DNA of 64,000 nucleotides. Source: Actinotalea solisilvae (GTDB taxonomy: Bacteria > Actinomycetota > Actinomycetes > Actinomycetales > Cellulomonadaceae). The stretch spans positions 1-64,000 of the forward strand of contig NZ_JADDKQ010000001.1 in NCBI RefSeq assembly GCF_016464425.1. The letters run 5' to 3'. Of this stretch, positions 16,054 through 27,446 are shown piece by piece; the first letter of the stretch is position 1, and each line of letters starts with the position of its first letter. The notes beneath the pieces are model-generated. The model made no database searches. It was not told the origin of the DNA and was given only the letters and a program-made list of their open reading frames with translations. The position numbers and the translations under genes are program-made.

Positions 16054-18165
16054 TCAGGCGTCGCGCCGGCCCGGCTGGGCCAGGACCACCCCGTCGGTGA
16101 ACATCACGCCGTCGGCGAAGCGGGCCTCGACCCGGCCGCCACCGAACTGCTCGGCGTGCAGGCGAGCGTAGAGACCGCCCCGCTCGAGGAGCTCGTCGTG
16201 CGTGCCCTGCTCGACGATCCGTCCCGCGTCGACGACGACGATGACGTCCGCGTGCCGGATGGTCGACAGGCGGTGCGCGATGGCGATCGTCGTGCGGCCC
16301 ACCATGACGTCGGCGAGCGCCTGCTGGACGAGCCGCTCGGACGACGTGTCCAGCGCCGACGTCGCCTCGTCGAGGATGAGCACGCGCGGGTCCTTGAGGA
16401 GCACGCGGGCGATCGCGAGGCGCTGCTTCTCCCCGCCGGAGAGCCGGTAGCCGCGCTCGCCCACCGTGGTGGCGTAGCCGTCCGCGAAGGCCATGATCCG
16501 GTCGTGGATGTTCGCGGCCCGCGCGGCCTCGTGCAGCTCCTCGTCGGTCGCGTCGGGCCGCGCGTAGCGCAGGTTCTCCGCGATGCTCGCGTGGAACAGG
16601 TAGGGGTCCTGCGTCACCATCCCGACCGCGTCCGCGACGGTCGCGAGGGTGAGGTCGCGCACGTCGTGCCCGTCGAGCAGCACGGCGCCGGCGTCGACCT
16701 CGTAGAGCCGGGGCACGAGGTAGCTGAGCGTCGTCTTGCCCGCGCCCGAGGGACCGACGAAGGCGGCGAGCTGCCCGGCCTCGATGCGCAGCGAGACGCC
16801 CCGCACGGCCCACGTGCGTCCGCGGGGCAGCCCGGGATGACCCGGCGGGCCCTCGCGCGGGGCCTCGACGACGTCGTGGTCGGCCTCGGGCGGCTCGGTG
16901 ACGGAGGCCGAGGCCGGGGCGGGGGCGGTGTGGGGGGAGCCGGGCGCGACCGGCGCGCCACCCATCGCCGCGAGGCCGAGCATCGCGCCGCGGCCGCCCC
17001 CGAGCCCCATGCCGCCGCCGCGCCCGTGGCCGCCGCCCGGCTCGGGCGCGGGCGCCACGAGCCGTGGGGGAGGCGGGTAGGAGAACCACACGTCGGCGAG
17101 CTCGACGCCGCCCCGCACGGCCGCGACGTCGAGGGACCGCGCGCCCGCGCGGTCCCGGATCGCGGGGACGAGGTCGAGGTACTCGAAGATGCGCCGGAAG
17201 AGCGCGAGCGAGGTCTGCACGTCGAGCGCGACGCGCATGAGGGAGACCATCGGCATGAGCAGCCGGGCCTGGAGCGTGGAGAAGGCGACCAGCGTGCCTG
17301 CCGAGACGTCGGCGCCGCCCGCCAGCATGAAGCCCGCCGCGAGGTAGACGAGGGCCGGCGTGATCGCCATGAACGCCGTGACGACGCCGAAGAACCCCTG
17401 GCCTGCCATCGCCTGGCGCACCTGGAGGTCGACCTGGCGCTCGTTCTCCTCGCGGTAGCGGGCGATCTCGGCATCCGCCCGGTTGAAGACCTTGGAGAGC
17501 AGCACGCCCGAGACGCTCAGCGCCTCCTCGGTGATCGCCGTCATGTCGGACAACGACTCCTGCGTGCGGCGCGCGAGCACCTGGCGCCGGGCGCCGACCC
17601 GGCGCTGGAGCACGAGGAACACGGGCATGAGCGCGACCGAGATCACGGTGAGCTGCCAGGACAGGAGCAGCATCGCGACCAGCGACGCGATGACGGTGAC
17701 GGAGTTGGACAGGATGCTCGCGGCCGTCGTGGTGAGGACCGAGCGCACCCCGCCGACGTCGTTCGCGAGGCGGGACTGGATGGAGCCCGTCTTCGTGGCG
17801 GTGAAGAAGGCGAGCTCCATGCGCTCCAGGTGCTCGAAGAGCCGCCCGCGCAGGTCCGCCATCGCGCGGTTCCCGACGGACGTCGTGAGGTACGTCTGCC
17901 CGACGCCGATCGCGGCGCTGAGCAGGGGCACCGCGACCATCGCGGACACCAGCCAGCCGAGCAGGCGCAGGTCCACGGCGCCGTCGCCCGTGCCGTCGAC
18001 CGGGAACAGCGCCCGGTCGAAGACGGCCTGGGTGAGGAACGGCGTGATGATGCCGAGCCCCGCACCGACGACGATCGTCACCGCGACGAGCACCAGCTGG
18101 CCGCGGTAGGGACTGAGCAGGCCGCCGATGCGGCGCAGCAGCGGGCCGGTGGCCGCCTCGACCAT
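16054..18165 (-). CDS. ABC exporter, fused membrane and ATPase domains
   Basis: A 703-residue half-transporter starting at ATG 18165, whose first base shares the TGATG overlap with the preceding gene. Residues 1-330 form a six-helix exporter membrane domain of the MsbA/BmrA type. The ATPase domain has Walker A GPSGAGKTTLSY near residue 472, signature YRLSGGEKQRLAI, Walker B RVLILDEATSALD and the H-loop IAIAHRLS. Unusually, about 90 residues of Gly/Pro/Ala-rich low-complexity sequence (about 365-453) interrupt the ATPase domain between its first strand (VELADVWFSYPPP) and the Walker A strand. It should work as a homodimer, since no partner half is nearby. The exported substrate is unknown. Confidence 0.88.
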   Translation of the reverse strand: MVEAATGPLLRRIGGLLSPYRGQLVLVAVTIVVGAGLGIITPFLTQAVFDRALFPVDGTGDGAVDLRLLGWLVSAMVAVPLLSAAIGVGQTYLTTSVGNRAMADLRGRLFEHLERMELAFFTATKTGSIQSRLANDVGGVRSVLTTTAASILSNSVTVIASLVAMLLLSWQLTVISVALMPVFLVLQRRVGARRQVLARRTQESLSDMTAITEEALSVSGVLLSKVFNRADAEIARYREENERQVDLQVRQAMAGQGFFGVVTAFMAITPALVYLAAGFMLAGGADVSAGTLVAFSTLQARLLMPMVSLMRVALDVQTSLALFRRIFEYLDLVPAIRDRAGARSLDVAAVRGGVELADVWFSYPPPPRLVAPAPEPGGGHGRGGGMGLGGGRGAMLGLAAMGGAPVAPGSPHTAPAPASASVTEPPEADHDVVEAPREGPPGHPGLPRGRTWAVRGVSLRIEAGQLAAFVGPSGAGKTTLSYLVPRLYEVDAGAVLLDGHDVRDLTLATVADAVGMVTQDPYLFHASIAENLRYARPDATDEELHEAARAANIHDRIMAFADGYATTVGERGYRLSGGEKQRLAIARVLLKDPRVLILDEATSALDTSSERLVQQALADVMVGRTTIAIAHRLSTIRHADVIVVVDAGRIVEQGTHDELLERGGLYARLHAEQFGGGRVEARFADGVMFTDGVVLAQPGRRDA

Positions 18166-18698
18166 CAGCCCCGCGCCTCGCCGGCCGCGGAGGCCGTGCC
18201 GTCCAGCCGGGCGCACAGCCAGCCGAGCGCCTCGACCGCGAGGTCGTGGTCGTCCGCCTGGGCGAGGCCCGAGACCGTCACGGTGCCCACCGGGCCGACG
18301 TCGCGGACGGTCAGCGGAACGCTGCCGCCGTGCGCGGCGTACTCCTGGACGGACAGCCCCGACTGCTCCGCGAACGTGCGCCCGGCGCGACGCGCGCGCA
18401 GGCCGACGAGGAACGACGGCGCCCCGAACCGGTCGACCACGCGCACCTTGCGCTCGACCCAGGTGTCGTTGTCCGGCGAGGTGCCCGGGCGGGAGGCGTG
18501 GAAGAGCACGTGCCCGTGGCGCCGCACGTCCACCGTGATCGGGAGATCGCGCTCGCGCGCGAGCTCGACGAGCCGGCAGCCCAGGTCCCAGGCGTCGTCG
18601 TTGGTGAACCGCGGCAGGACGAGCCGGCGCTGCTGGTCCACGACCTCGGCGATGCGGCGGTCGAGCTCGGCGGTGTCCTGCGGGGTGGCGTCGGCCAT
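18165..18698 (-). CDS. UPF0303 / heme-degrading-domain (HbpS/GlcG-fold) protein
   Basis: A 177-residue cytosolic protein starting at ATG 18698, with AGGAGGACCC before it. It matches the UPF0303 group of the HbpS/GlcG-like fold: a central ITVDVRRHGHVLFHASRPG segment, NDTWVERKVRVVDRFG, and the C-terminal YAAHGGSVPLTVRDVGPVGTVTVSG pattern here cut to its Gly-rich core. Members are annotated as heme-degrading domain proteins, but the biochemical role of this branch is uncertain. It is co-transcribed and translationally coupled to the ABC exporter downstream, which suggests a shared small-molecule or cofactor function. Confidence 0.8.
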   Translation of the reverse strand: MADATPQDTAELDRRIAEVVDQQRRLVLPRFTNDDAWDLGCRLVELARERDLPITVDVRRHGHVLFHASRPGTSPDNDTWVERKVRVVDRFGAPSFLVGLRARRAGRTFAEQSGLSVQEYAAHGGSVPLTVRDVGPVGTVTVSGLAQADDHDLAVEALGWLCARLDGTASAAGEARG

Positions 18699-18879
18699 GG
18701 GTCCTCCTGGGGGCGGTGCCGCGCCGTCGAGGGGCGGGCACCGTCCATCCTGCCCCGCCGCACCGACACCCGCCGCCACCGGGCCACCCGCGGGCCGGGA
18801 CGCAGTACGGGCGGTGGCCGACGTCGTCGGCGCACCGCCCGCACGGCGTGCCCGGGCCTCGGCCGGGCAGGCCACCCGC

Positions 18880-19233
18880 TCAGCTGGGCGGCGTGACGAT
18901 GCCCGTGTCGGTGCAGACGATGACGTGGCTGAGGTCCTTGCCCGTGCCGTGGTCGTAGGCGACCCCGGCCTCCGGGTCCTCGATCACGACGTTGGCGCCG
19001 TCGCCGCTGCCGGCCTTGAGGACGAGCAGCGTGTAGACGGTCCCGGCGGGCAGGGCGTCGAGCGTGATCGAGCCGACGCCGTCGGGGAGCTCGGTCTTCG
19101 AGCAGTCCCCGTAGCCGAGGTTCTCCCAGTAGGCGACCTGGTTGGGGCCGACCATCGGCGCGGCGAGGGCGGGGCCGGCGGACCCGGCGAGCAGGGCGGC
19201 GGCGAGGCCGGCCGTGGCCAGTGACTTCTTCAT
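18880..19233 (-). CDS. Small secreted protein of unknown function
   Basis: A 117-residue protein starting at ATG 19233, preceded by GAAGGA at good spacing. Residues 1-24 are a classical signal peptide (MKKSLATAGLAAALLAGSAG then PALAA), so the mature protein of about 93 residues is extracellular. The mature part has two Cys (YGDCSK, VIVCTDTG) that could form one disulfide, and an Asp/Gly-rich middle. I do not recognise a family. It lies alone between two unrelated leftward genes with a 180-base gap on its downstream side. Confidence 0.8.
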   Translation of the reverse strand: MKKSLATAGLAAALLAGSAGPALAAPMVGPNQVAYWENLGYGDCSKTELPDGVGSITLDALPAGTVYTLLVLKAGSGDGANVVIEDPEAGVAYDHGTGKDLSHVIVCTDTGIVTPPS

Positions 19234-19528
19234 CGCTGTTCCTTCGAGAGGAGTGCGGGCTCGTGGCCCAGGAAGGTCGTCCGCGGACCGCCCCCTCTGC
19301 GGCCTGCGTGATGCCCGACGTCTCCGCCGGACGTTCCCGGGAGGCCGCGCCGTCGTCGCCGCGGTGTCCCGGATGTCCCGTATGTCCGAAAACGTAACGC
19401 CGCGACGCCGCGCCGCGCCATGGGCTGGTCCCCCCGTCCGGGCGCGTTCACCCGCGCGGCGTAGCCGGACGCCGCGGACCGTCGCCCCGTGCGTGCCCGC
19501 GGTCGGGGGGCTTGGGCGGGCAGTCGCC

Positions 19529-19879
19529 TCAGCCGGTGGGCCGGATCTCGGCGAGGCGAGCGCGGACGAGCCGCTCGAGCACGGCGTCGGGCACGGGCCG
19601 GTCGGCCGTGAAGCGGACCATGCCCTTCGACACGGACCAGCCGTCGAGGTCGCCGCGCACCGCGTCGACCGCACCGGGGGAGAACGGGATGACCGCGAGG
19701 TGGCGCGTCGCGGCCTGCACCCCCACGAGCGGCTTGCCGTCGACCCGGAGCGCGGGGACGCCGTAGCTCACGCCGTCCTCCGCCTCGGGCACGACGCGAC
19801 GTGCGACGTCGACCACGTGCGCGAGCGCCTCGCGGGCGGGGGAGGGGAGGCCCGCGAGCGCGTCGTCGATCGATCCCAT
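19529..19879 (-). CDS. DUF1801-like (YdhG/YjbR-type fold) protein
   Basis: A small protein of 116 residues if started at ATG 19879, or 121 if started at GTG 19894. Neither start has a strong ribosome site. The sequence VVPEAEDGVSYGVPALRVDGKPLVGV with ATRHLAVIPFSPGAV resembles the DUF1801 iron-chaperone-like family, whose fold is related to frataxin/YjbR. The biochemical role is not established. It is divergent from the MOSC gene, with starts only about 36 bases apart. Confidence 0.7.
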   Translation of the reverse strand: MGSIDDALAGLPSPAREALAHVVDVARRVVPEAEDGVSYGVPALRVDGKPLVGVQAATRHLAVIPFSPGAVDAVRGDLDGWSVSKGMVRFTADRPVPDAVLERLVRARLAEIRPTG

Positions 19880-19914
19880 GCGCCCATCGTGCACCCGTGG
19901 CCCAGACTGGCGGC

Positions 19915-20484
19915 ATGACGAGGTACGCCTACGACGTCGAGCTGCTCCACCTGCTCGTGTCCCCGCAGCACGCGTACTTCGGCCGCGCGCGCGACGGCGC
20001 CGCCGACGTGCCGACCACGGACGCCGACCGCGTCGACGTCGTGGCGGGCAAGGGCATCGTCGGCGACCGCTTCTTCGGCAAGGCGGCGCACATGGACGCG
20101 GCGGTCACGCTGCTGGCCGTGGAAGGGCTCGAGGCGATCGCCGCCGAGCTCGGGGCGTCCCCGTTCGACCCGATGCTCGCGCGACGCAACGTCGTGCTGC
20201 GGGGTGCGGAGCTCGCGCCCCTGCTCGGTGAGGAGCTGGAGATCGAGTCGCGCGGCGACGTCGTCCGCCTGCGCGCGGGACGTGCCGCGCACCCGTGCGC
20301 GTGGATGGACCGCGTGCTCGCCCCGGGCGCCCACCACGCGATGCGCGGCCGCGGCGGGCTGCGGTGCGTCCCGCTCACCGACGGCGTCCTGCACCGAGGG
20401 CCTGCCGTGCTCCGCAGCCCGGTGCCGCTCGACCCCGCGCGAGCGGGCGAGGCGGTCGTGCGCCGGGCCTCCCGGCTGCCCTGA
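19915..20484 (+). CDS. MOSC-domain protein
   Basis: A 189-residue protein starting at ATG 19915. A CAGACT box, one base off TANNNT, ends six bases upstream. The MOSC fold is suggested by GKGIVGDRFFGKAAH, VTLLAVEGLEAIAAEL, ARRNVVLRGAELAPLLG and the conserved cysteine in GRAAHPCAWMDRVL. MOSC domains carry or transfer sulfur to the molybdenum cofactor or other acceptors, and stand-alone forms act in sulfur or molybdopterin-dependent detoxification. The substrate is not predictable here. Confidence 0.82.
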   Translation: MTRYAYDVELLHLLVSPQHAYFGRARDGAADVPTTDADRVDVVAGKGIVGDRFFGKAAHMDAAVTLLAVEGLEAIAAELGASPFDPMLARRNVVLRGAELAPLLGEELEIESRGDVVRLRAGRAAHPCAWMDRVLAPGAHHAMRGRGGLRCVPLTDGVLHRGPAVLRSPVPLDPARAGEAVVRRASRLP

Positions 20485-20562
20485 GCGCCGGCGTCGAGCG
20501 CCTGCCCCGAGCGCGCCCGGCCGTGCTGGGCACGTCGCGCGCGACGTGGCACGATCACGACC

Positions 20563-21027
<465 letters not shown>

Positions 21028-21032
21028 GCGCC

Positions 21033-21440
21033 ATGGACATCACCATCCACTACACCTTCCTCCCGCAGACGGACCCCGAGGCCGCGCTCGCGTTCTACCG
21101 CGACGCCCTCGGCTTCGAGGTCCGCAACGACGTGGGCTTCGACGGCCAGCGCTGGATCACCGTCGGCCCGCCCGGCAGCCCGACGTCGATCGTGCTGCAC
21201 CCCCCGGCCGCCGACCCGGGCGTCACCGACGACGAGCGGCGCACGGTGCTCGAGATGATCGCCAAGGGCACGTTCGCGGCGGTCGCGCTGGGGACCGACG
21301 ACCTCGACGGCCTCTTCGAGAAGCTCGTGGCCAGTGGCGCCGAGGTGGTGCAGGAGCCCACCGACCAGCCGTACGGTGTACGGGACTGCGCGTTCCGAGA
21401 CCCGACGGGCAACATGGTCCGGATCAACGCCCTCACCTGA
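21033..21440 (+). CDS. VOC (glyoxalase/bleomycin-resistance fold) protein
   Basis: A 135-residue protein starting at ATG 21033, seven bases after TAGCGT. It shows the paired beta-alpha-beta-beta-beta modules of the vicinal oxygen chelate fold: DPEAALAFYRDALGFEVRND in the first half and PYGVRDCAFRDPTGNMVRI in the second. Typical members bind a metal or sequester a small drug. The position between an AraC regulator and a UvrA-like ATPase suggests a role in resistance to a small toxic compound, but this is inference. Confidence 0.85.
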   Translation: MDITIHYTFLPQTDPEAALAFYRDALGFEVRNDVGFDGQRWITVGPPGSPTSIVLHPPAADPGVTDDERRTVLEMIAKGTFAAVALGTDDLDGLFEKLVASGAEVVQEPTDQPYGVRDCAFRDPTGNMVRINALT

Positions 21441-21500
21441 GCGCCCGGCGCCGCCGGCCCGCACAGCACCGTCCGTGTCCCGACCTGCAGGGGAGACCAG

Positions 21501-23894
<2,394 letters not shown>

Positions 23895-23903
23895 GCGGGC
23901 AGG

Positions 23904-25049
23904 TCAGGGCCGCAGCAGCGCGTGGACCCGGGCGGCCTGCCGGGTGAGGTGGTCGCGCTCGGCGACGTCCCGGGCGGCGCGCGCGGCGTCCGCGTAGAGC
24001 CGCGCCGCGGCCGCGAGCTCGCCCGCGCGCTCGCGCAGGTGCGCCTCGACGGCGGCGTACCGGGGGAGCGCCGGGTCGAGGTCGGCGAGGGCGGCGAGCC
24101 CGGCCCGCGCGCCGTCCGCCTCACCGACGGCCACGGCCCGGTTGAGCCGGACCACGGGGCTGGCGGTGAGCCGCCAGAGCTCGTCGTACCACTCGACGAC
24201 CTGGACCCAGTCGGTCTCCTCGAACGTCCGGGCGTCGGCGTGCAGGGCGGCGATCGCGGCCTGCGCCTGGTACTCGCCGAGCCGGTCGCGCGCAAGCGCC
24301 GCCTGGAGGACCGCGACGCCCTCCGCGATCCTGGTGCGGTCCCACCGGGACCGGTCCTGCTCGGCCAGGGGCACGAGGACGCCGTCGGGCGTGGTGCGGG
24401 CCTCGCGCCGCGCCCGGTGCAGCAGGAGGAGGGCGAGCAGGCCGGAGACCTCGGCGTCGTCGGTGAGGTCACGCAGCCGGCGGGTGAGCCGGATCGCCTC
24501 GTCCGCCAGGTCGACGTCGCCGCTGTAGCCCTCGTTGAAGATCAGGTAGAGGACGCGCAGGACGGTCGCGAGGTCGCCCGGCTCGCCGAGGCGCACCCCG
24601 GCGAGGGTCCGCTTGGCGCGGCTGATGCGCTGGGCCATCGTCGCCTCGGGGACGAGGTACGCCTCGGCGACCTGCCGCGTGGTGAGGCCGCCCACGGCGC
24701 GCAGCGTGAGCGCGACCGCCGAGGCGGGGGTCAGCGACGGGTGGGCGCACAGCGCGTAGAGCGCGAGGGTGTCGTCGGACTCCGGCGGGGCGCCCGGCGG
24801 CGGCTCGGTCGCGACGCGCAGCTCGCGCGCGCGCCGCGCGCCGTCGGCCTTCATGAGGTCCAGGACCTTGCGCCACGCGGCCGTGACGAGCCAGCCCTTC
24901 GGGTCGGCGGGCGGGTCGGCGGGCCAGGTCGCGAGCGCGCGGAGCAGCGCCTCCTGCACGGCGTCCTCGGCCGTCGCGAAGTCGGCCCCGCGACGGACGA
25001 GGACACCGGTCACCGCGGGGACGATGTCCCGCAGCAGGGCCTCGTTCAC
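23904..25049 (-). CDS. ECF sigma factor, ECF42 group, with C-terminal TPR-like extension
   Basis: A 381-residue protein starting at GTG 25049 in a GTGA overlap with the gene before it. Residues 1-165 hold sigma region 2 (DFATAEDAVQEALLRALATW, then GWLVTAAWRKVLD) and region 4 (LTTRQVAEAYLVPEATMAQRISRAKRTLA). The remaining 200 residues form a helical DUF6596/TPR-like extension (YLIFNEGYSG, NRAVAVGEADG). This architecture and the upstream YCII/DGPF gene define the ECF42 group, which lacks an anti-sigma factor and is instead controlled through the C-terminal extension. A matching promoter is seen upstream at 25508-25534. Confidence 0.9.
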   Translation of the reverse strand: MNEALLRDIVPAVTGVLVRRGADFATAEDAVQEALLRALATWPADPPADPKGWLVTAAWRKVLDLMKADGARRARELRVATEPPPGAPPESDDTLALYALCAHPSLTPASAVALTLRAVGGLTTRQVAEAYLVPEATMAQRISRAKRTLAGVRLGEPGDLATVLRVLYLIFNEGYSGDVDLADEAIRLTRRLRDLTDDAEVSGLLALLLLHRARREARTTPDGVLVPLAEQDRSRWDRTRIAEGVAVLQAALARDRLGEYQAQAAIAALHADARTFEETDWVQVVEWYDELWRLTASPVVRLNRAVAVGEADGARAGLAALADLDPALPRYAAVEAHLRERAGELAAAARLYADAARAARDVAERDHLTRQAARVHALLRP

Positions 25050-25456
25050 GCCTCGACGGTCGTCGGCGACCCCATGAAGGGCCGCAGCTCGAGCCATTCG
25101 TGGATGGGCTCGCCGTCCGGTCCGGGCGCGGCCGAGTAGGCGCCCGCGATCTCGACGGCGCGCTCGTAGGAGTCGACGTCGATGATCATCCACCCGGCGA
25201 CGAGGTCCTTGGTCTCGGCGAAGGGTCCGTCGGTGACGGGCGGCCTGCCGTCGCCGCCGTACCGCACGAACGCGCCCTCGGGTGAGAGCGCCTGGTGGCT
25301 GACGAACTCGCCGGACTCCTCGAGGCGCCGCGCGAAGTCGACCATCCACTGGATGTGGGCGTCCACGGCCGCCGGCGGCCACTGGTCCATGGGCGGCACG
25401 TCGACGACGGGCTCGGGGTTGCCGCGGTAGTGCTTGAGGATGAGGTACTTGGCCAT
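25046..25456 (-). CDS. YCII-related DGPF protein, ECF42 partner
   Basis: A 136-residue protein starting at ATG 25456, with GGAG about nine bases upstream. It carries the family motif VTDGPFAETKDLVAGWMIID with the DGPF box, and begins MAKYLILKHYRGNPEP. YCII-like proteins have a ferredoxin-like fold and unknown reactions. They are the usual target and operon partner of ECF42 sigma factors, and here the stop overlaps the sigma-factor start. The ECF42-type promoter about 45 bases upstream suggests autoregulation of the pair. Confidence 0.87.
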   Translation of the reverse strand: MAKYLILKHYRGNPEPVVDVPPMDQWPPAAVDAHIQWMVDFARRLEESGEFVSHQALSPEGAFVRYGGDGRPPVTDGPFAETKDLVAGWMIIDVDSYERAVEIAGAYSAAPGPDGEPIHEWLELRPFMGSPTTVEA

Positions 25457-25507
25457 GCGTGTCTCCGTCCGGTCCGGCGTGACCAGTATGGCCACGCACG
25501 TCTCTGG

Positions 25508-25534
25508 GACGACGCCGGGCCGCGGTTCTCGACA
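25508..25534 (-). promoter_or_regulatory. Putative ECF42-dependent promoter
   Basis: On the - strand TGTCGA (25529-25534) is followed after 17 bases by CGTC (25508-25511). This fits the TGTCGA -35 and CG(A/T)C -10 motif described for ECF42 in Streptomyces venezuelae. It points at the DGPF-ECF42 operon, with about 45 bases of leader before ATG 25456. Confidence 0.55.
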
Positions 25535-25559
25535 TCGGCGCGGGCACGACGTCGTGGGA

Positions 25560-25643
25560 GGCGTAGCGGCACCGCCGCTCCGCGGGGTCCCGGCGGCATG
25601 GCCATGTCTGGTGTCGCTACGCCGATAAGGGACATTATGTCAC
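25560..25643. repeat. Inverted repeat and nearby palindrome in a compositionally odd gap
   Basis: GGCGTAGCGGCACC (25560-25573) and GGTGTCGCTACGCC (25610-25623) are inverted copies with one mismatch in 14. Immediately after the right copy, GATAAGG leads into the perfect palindrome GACATTATGTC (25631-25641). The A/T content here is clearly higher than around it. The block lies between the ECF42 operon and GrpB. It could be a transposon end remnant or an operator. No transposase is present. Confidence 0.55.
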
Positions 25644-25733
25644 TCGGGCTGGATATCGCCCCGTCTGCAGCGGGGCATCCCCTCCCTCGGCCTGCCGGTC
25701 GAGGTCGCGCCTGGGGCGTGGGGTCGACTGGGC

Positions 25734-26384
25734 GTGGGGTTGACTGGGACCGTGCCGTCCACTGCAGAGATCCTGAGCTTCGAGGAGCCGCCCGTGCCGG
25801 CGGGCGCGAGCCCGTGGGTCGTCGAGCCCGCCCCGTCGGCGATCGAGATCGTCGCGTACGACCCCCGGTGGCCGGAGCATGCAGACGCACTCCGTCATCG
25901 CATCACGGACGCGCTGGGGACGCGTGCGATCCGTGTCGAGCACGTCGGTTCGACGTCCGTGCCAGGTCTTGCGGCGAAGCCGGTCATCGACCTCGACCTG
26001 ACCGTCGCCGATCCGGCGGACGAGCGGGTCTGGTTGCCGCGCCTGGAGGCGCTGGGCTTCGTCCTCACGGTGCGCGAGCCGTGGTGGCACGAGCACCGGC
26101 TCCTCCAAGCCGGGAAGGCCCCGGGGCATCGAAAGGGTGCGTCCCCGGTGTCCGGGGTGGCGGCGAACCTGCACGTCTTCGGTCCGGACAGTCCCGAGCT
26201 CGTGAAGCACGTCGTCTTCCGGGACTGGCTCCGGGTGGATGCTGCCGACCGTGAGCGGTACGGGGACATGAAGCGTGAGGCGGCACAGCACCCCGGGCAG
26301 CTGGTCATGGACTACAACGCGCGCAAGCAGGCGGTGATCCTCGAGATCTACCAGCGCGCGTTCGAGGCGGCCGGCTTCCGCTGA
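25734..26384 (+). CDS. GrpB family protein
   Basis: A 216-residue protein if started at GTG 25734. GTG 25752 is an alternative, because an imperfect 16-base direct repeat (GTGGGGT(C/T)GACTGGG) precedes this start. The GrpB domain follows: VAYDPRWPEHADALRHRI, IRVEHVGSTSVPGLAAKPVIDL here shortened to its GSTSVPGL(A)KP core, and HVFGPDSPEL with VVFRDWLR. GrpB proteins have a nucleotidyltransferase-like fold, and the VGSTSVPG and IDLDL elements resemble its GS and DxD motifs. The substrate is unknown. Confidence 0.85.
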   Translation: MGLTGTVPSTAEILSFEEPPVPAGASPWVVEPAPSAIEIVAYDPRWPEHADALRHRITDALGTRAIRVEHVGSTSVPGLAAKPVIDLDLTVADPADERVWLPRLEALGFVLTVREPWWHEHRLLQAGKAPGHRKGASPVSGVAANLHVFGPDSPELVKHVVFRDWLRVDAADRERYGDMKREAAQHPGQLVMDYNARKQAVILEIYQRAFEAAGFR

Positions 26385-26535
26385 CCACACGGGCCGTGAT
26401 CCGGGCAGGCACCCCGCGCCTCCGCGCACACCGCGACATGGAGGACGGCGCCGCCGGCGGCACGGGGTGTGCTCGCCTGACCCCGACGCGGGGCGGCGGC
26501 TCCGTGCGGCACCCCGGCTGACCTAGGGTGCACGC

Positions 26536-27423
26536 ATGCGCCTCGGCATCCCGAGCCCCGACCTCGCGTGGTCGGCGTTCTCCCTCGGTCCGCTGACGAT
26601 CCGCACCTATGCCCTGTGCCTCCTGGCGGGCATCGCCGCGGCGACCTGGCTCACGTCGCGCCGCCTGACGGCGCGCGGCGGGCACGAGGGCGCCGTGCTC
26701 GACATCGTCATGTGGGCCGTCCCCTTCGGCGTCGTCGGCGCGCGGATCTACCACGTGCTCACGCACTACGGCGACTACTTCGGCGCCGGGCAGGACCCGC
26801 TGCGCGTCCTGTACGTCTGGGAGGGCGGCATCGCGATCCTCGGCTCGCTCCTCGGCGGCGCCGTGGGCGCGTGGATCGGCTGCCGGCGCACGGGTATCCG
26901 GTTCTGGTCGTTCGCGGACGCCCTCGCGCCCGCGATGCTCCTCGCCCAGGCGATCGGACGCCTCGGCAACTGGTTCAACCACGAGCTGTTCGGCCGCCCC
27001 ACCACGCTGCCCTGGGGCCTCCAGATCCCCGCCTCCAACCCGGCGTTCCCGGACGACCTGCCGGACGGCACGCTCTTCCACCCGCTGTTCCTCTACGAGA
27101 TGCTTTGGAACCTCCTGGGCGTCGCCGTGATCCTCGTGCTGGAGCGCCGGTTCAGGCTGCGCTGGGGCACCGCCTTCGGCGCGTACCTCGTCTGGTACGG
27201 CGCCGCGCGCGTGTGGCTCGAGCTGCTGCGCATCGACCCGACGAGCGTCACTCCCCTCGGCCTGCCCGCGAACGTGTGGGGCGCGATCGCCGCGATCGCC
27301 GTGGGCGCGGCGATCGTCGTCGTCCAGCGGCAACGCCACCCCGAGCCGGAGACGTCCGTCCACTCCCCCGGCCACGAGCCGCAGCCGACGGCTCCGGACG
27401 AGGCGCCCGCCGACCACGCGTAG
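26536..27423 (+). CDS. lgt: Prolipoprotein diacylglyceryl transferase
   Basis: A 295-residue membrane enzyme starting at ATG 26536, six bases after TAGGGT. It has about seven membrane segments and the Lgt signature IGRLGNWFNHELFGRPT near residues 138-155. Also visible are VWEGGIAILGS, HPLFLYEMLWNLLG and YLVWYGAARVWLELLR, which hold the conserved His, Tyr and Arg positions. It transfers diacylglycerol from phosphatidylglycerol to the lipobox Cys of preprolipoproteins, the first step of the pathway ended by Lnt at 13615. A hydrophilic tail of about 35 residues closes the protein. In many actinobacteria lgt sits by the trp genes, but here it stands alone. Confidence 0.93.
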   Translation: MRLGIPSPDLAWSAFSLGPLTIRTYALCLLAGIAAATWLTSRRLTARGGHEGAVLDIVMWAVPFGVVGARIYHVLTHYGDYFGAGQDPLRVLYVWEGGIAILGSLLGGAVGAWIGCRRTGIRFWSFADALAPAMLLAQAIGRLGNWFNHELFGRPTTLPWGLQIPASNPAFPDDLPDGTLFHPLFLYEMLWNLLGVAVILVLERRFRLRWGTAFGAYLVWYGAARVWLELLRIDPTSVTPLGLPANVWGAIAAIAVGAAIVVVQRQRHPEPETSVHSPGHEPQPTAPDEAPADHA

Positions 27424-27446
27424 CGGCGCGCCGGCGCAGGGACCGC

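Noticed and set aside
25560..25643. Intact insertion sequence
   Set aside because: No transposase frame lies between or near the inverted repeats, so only a possible remnant is noted.
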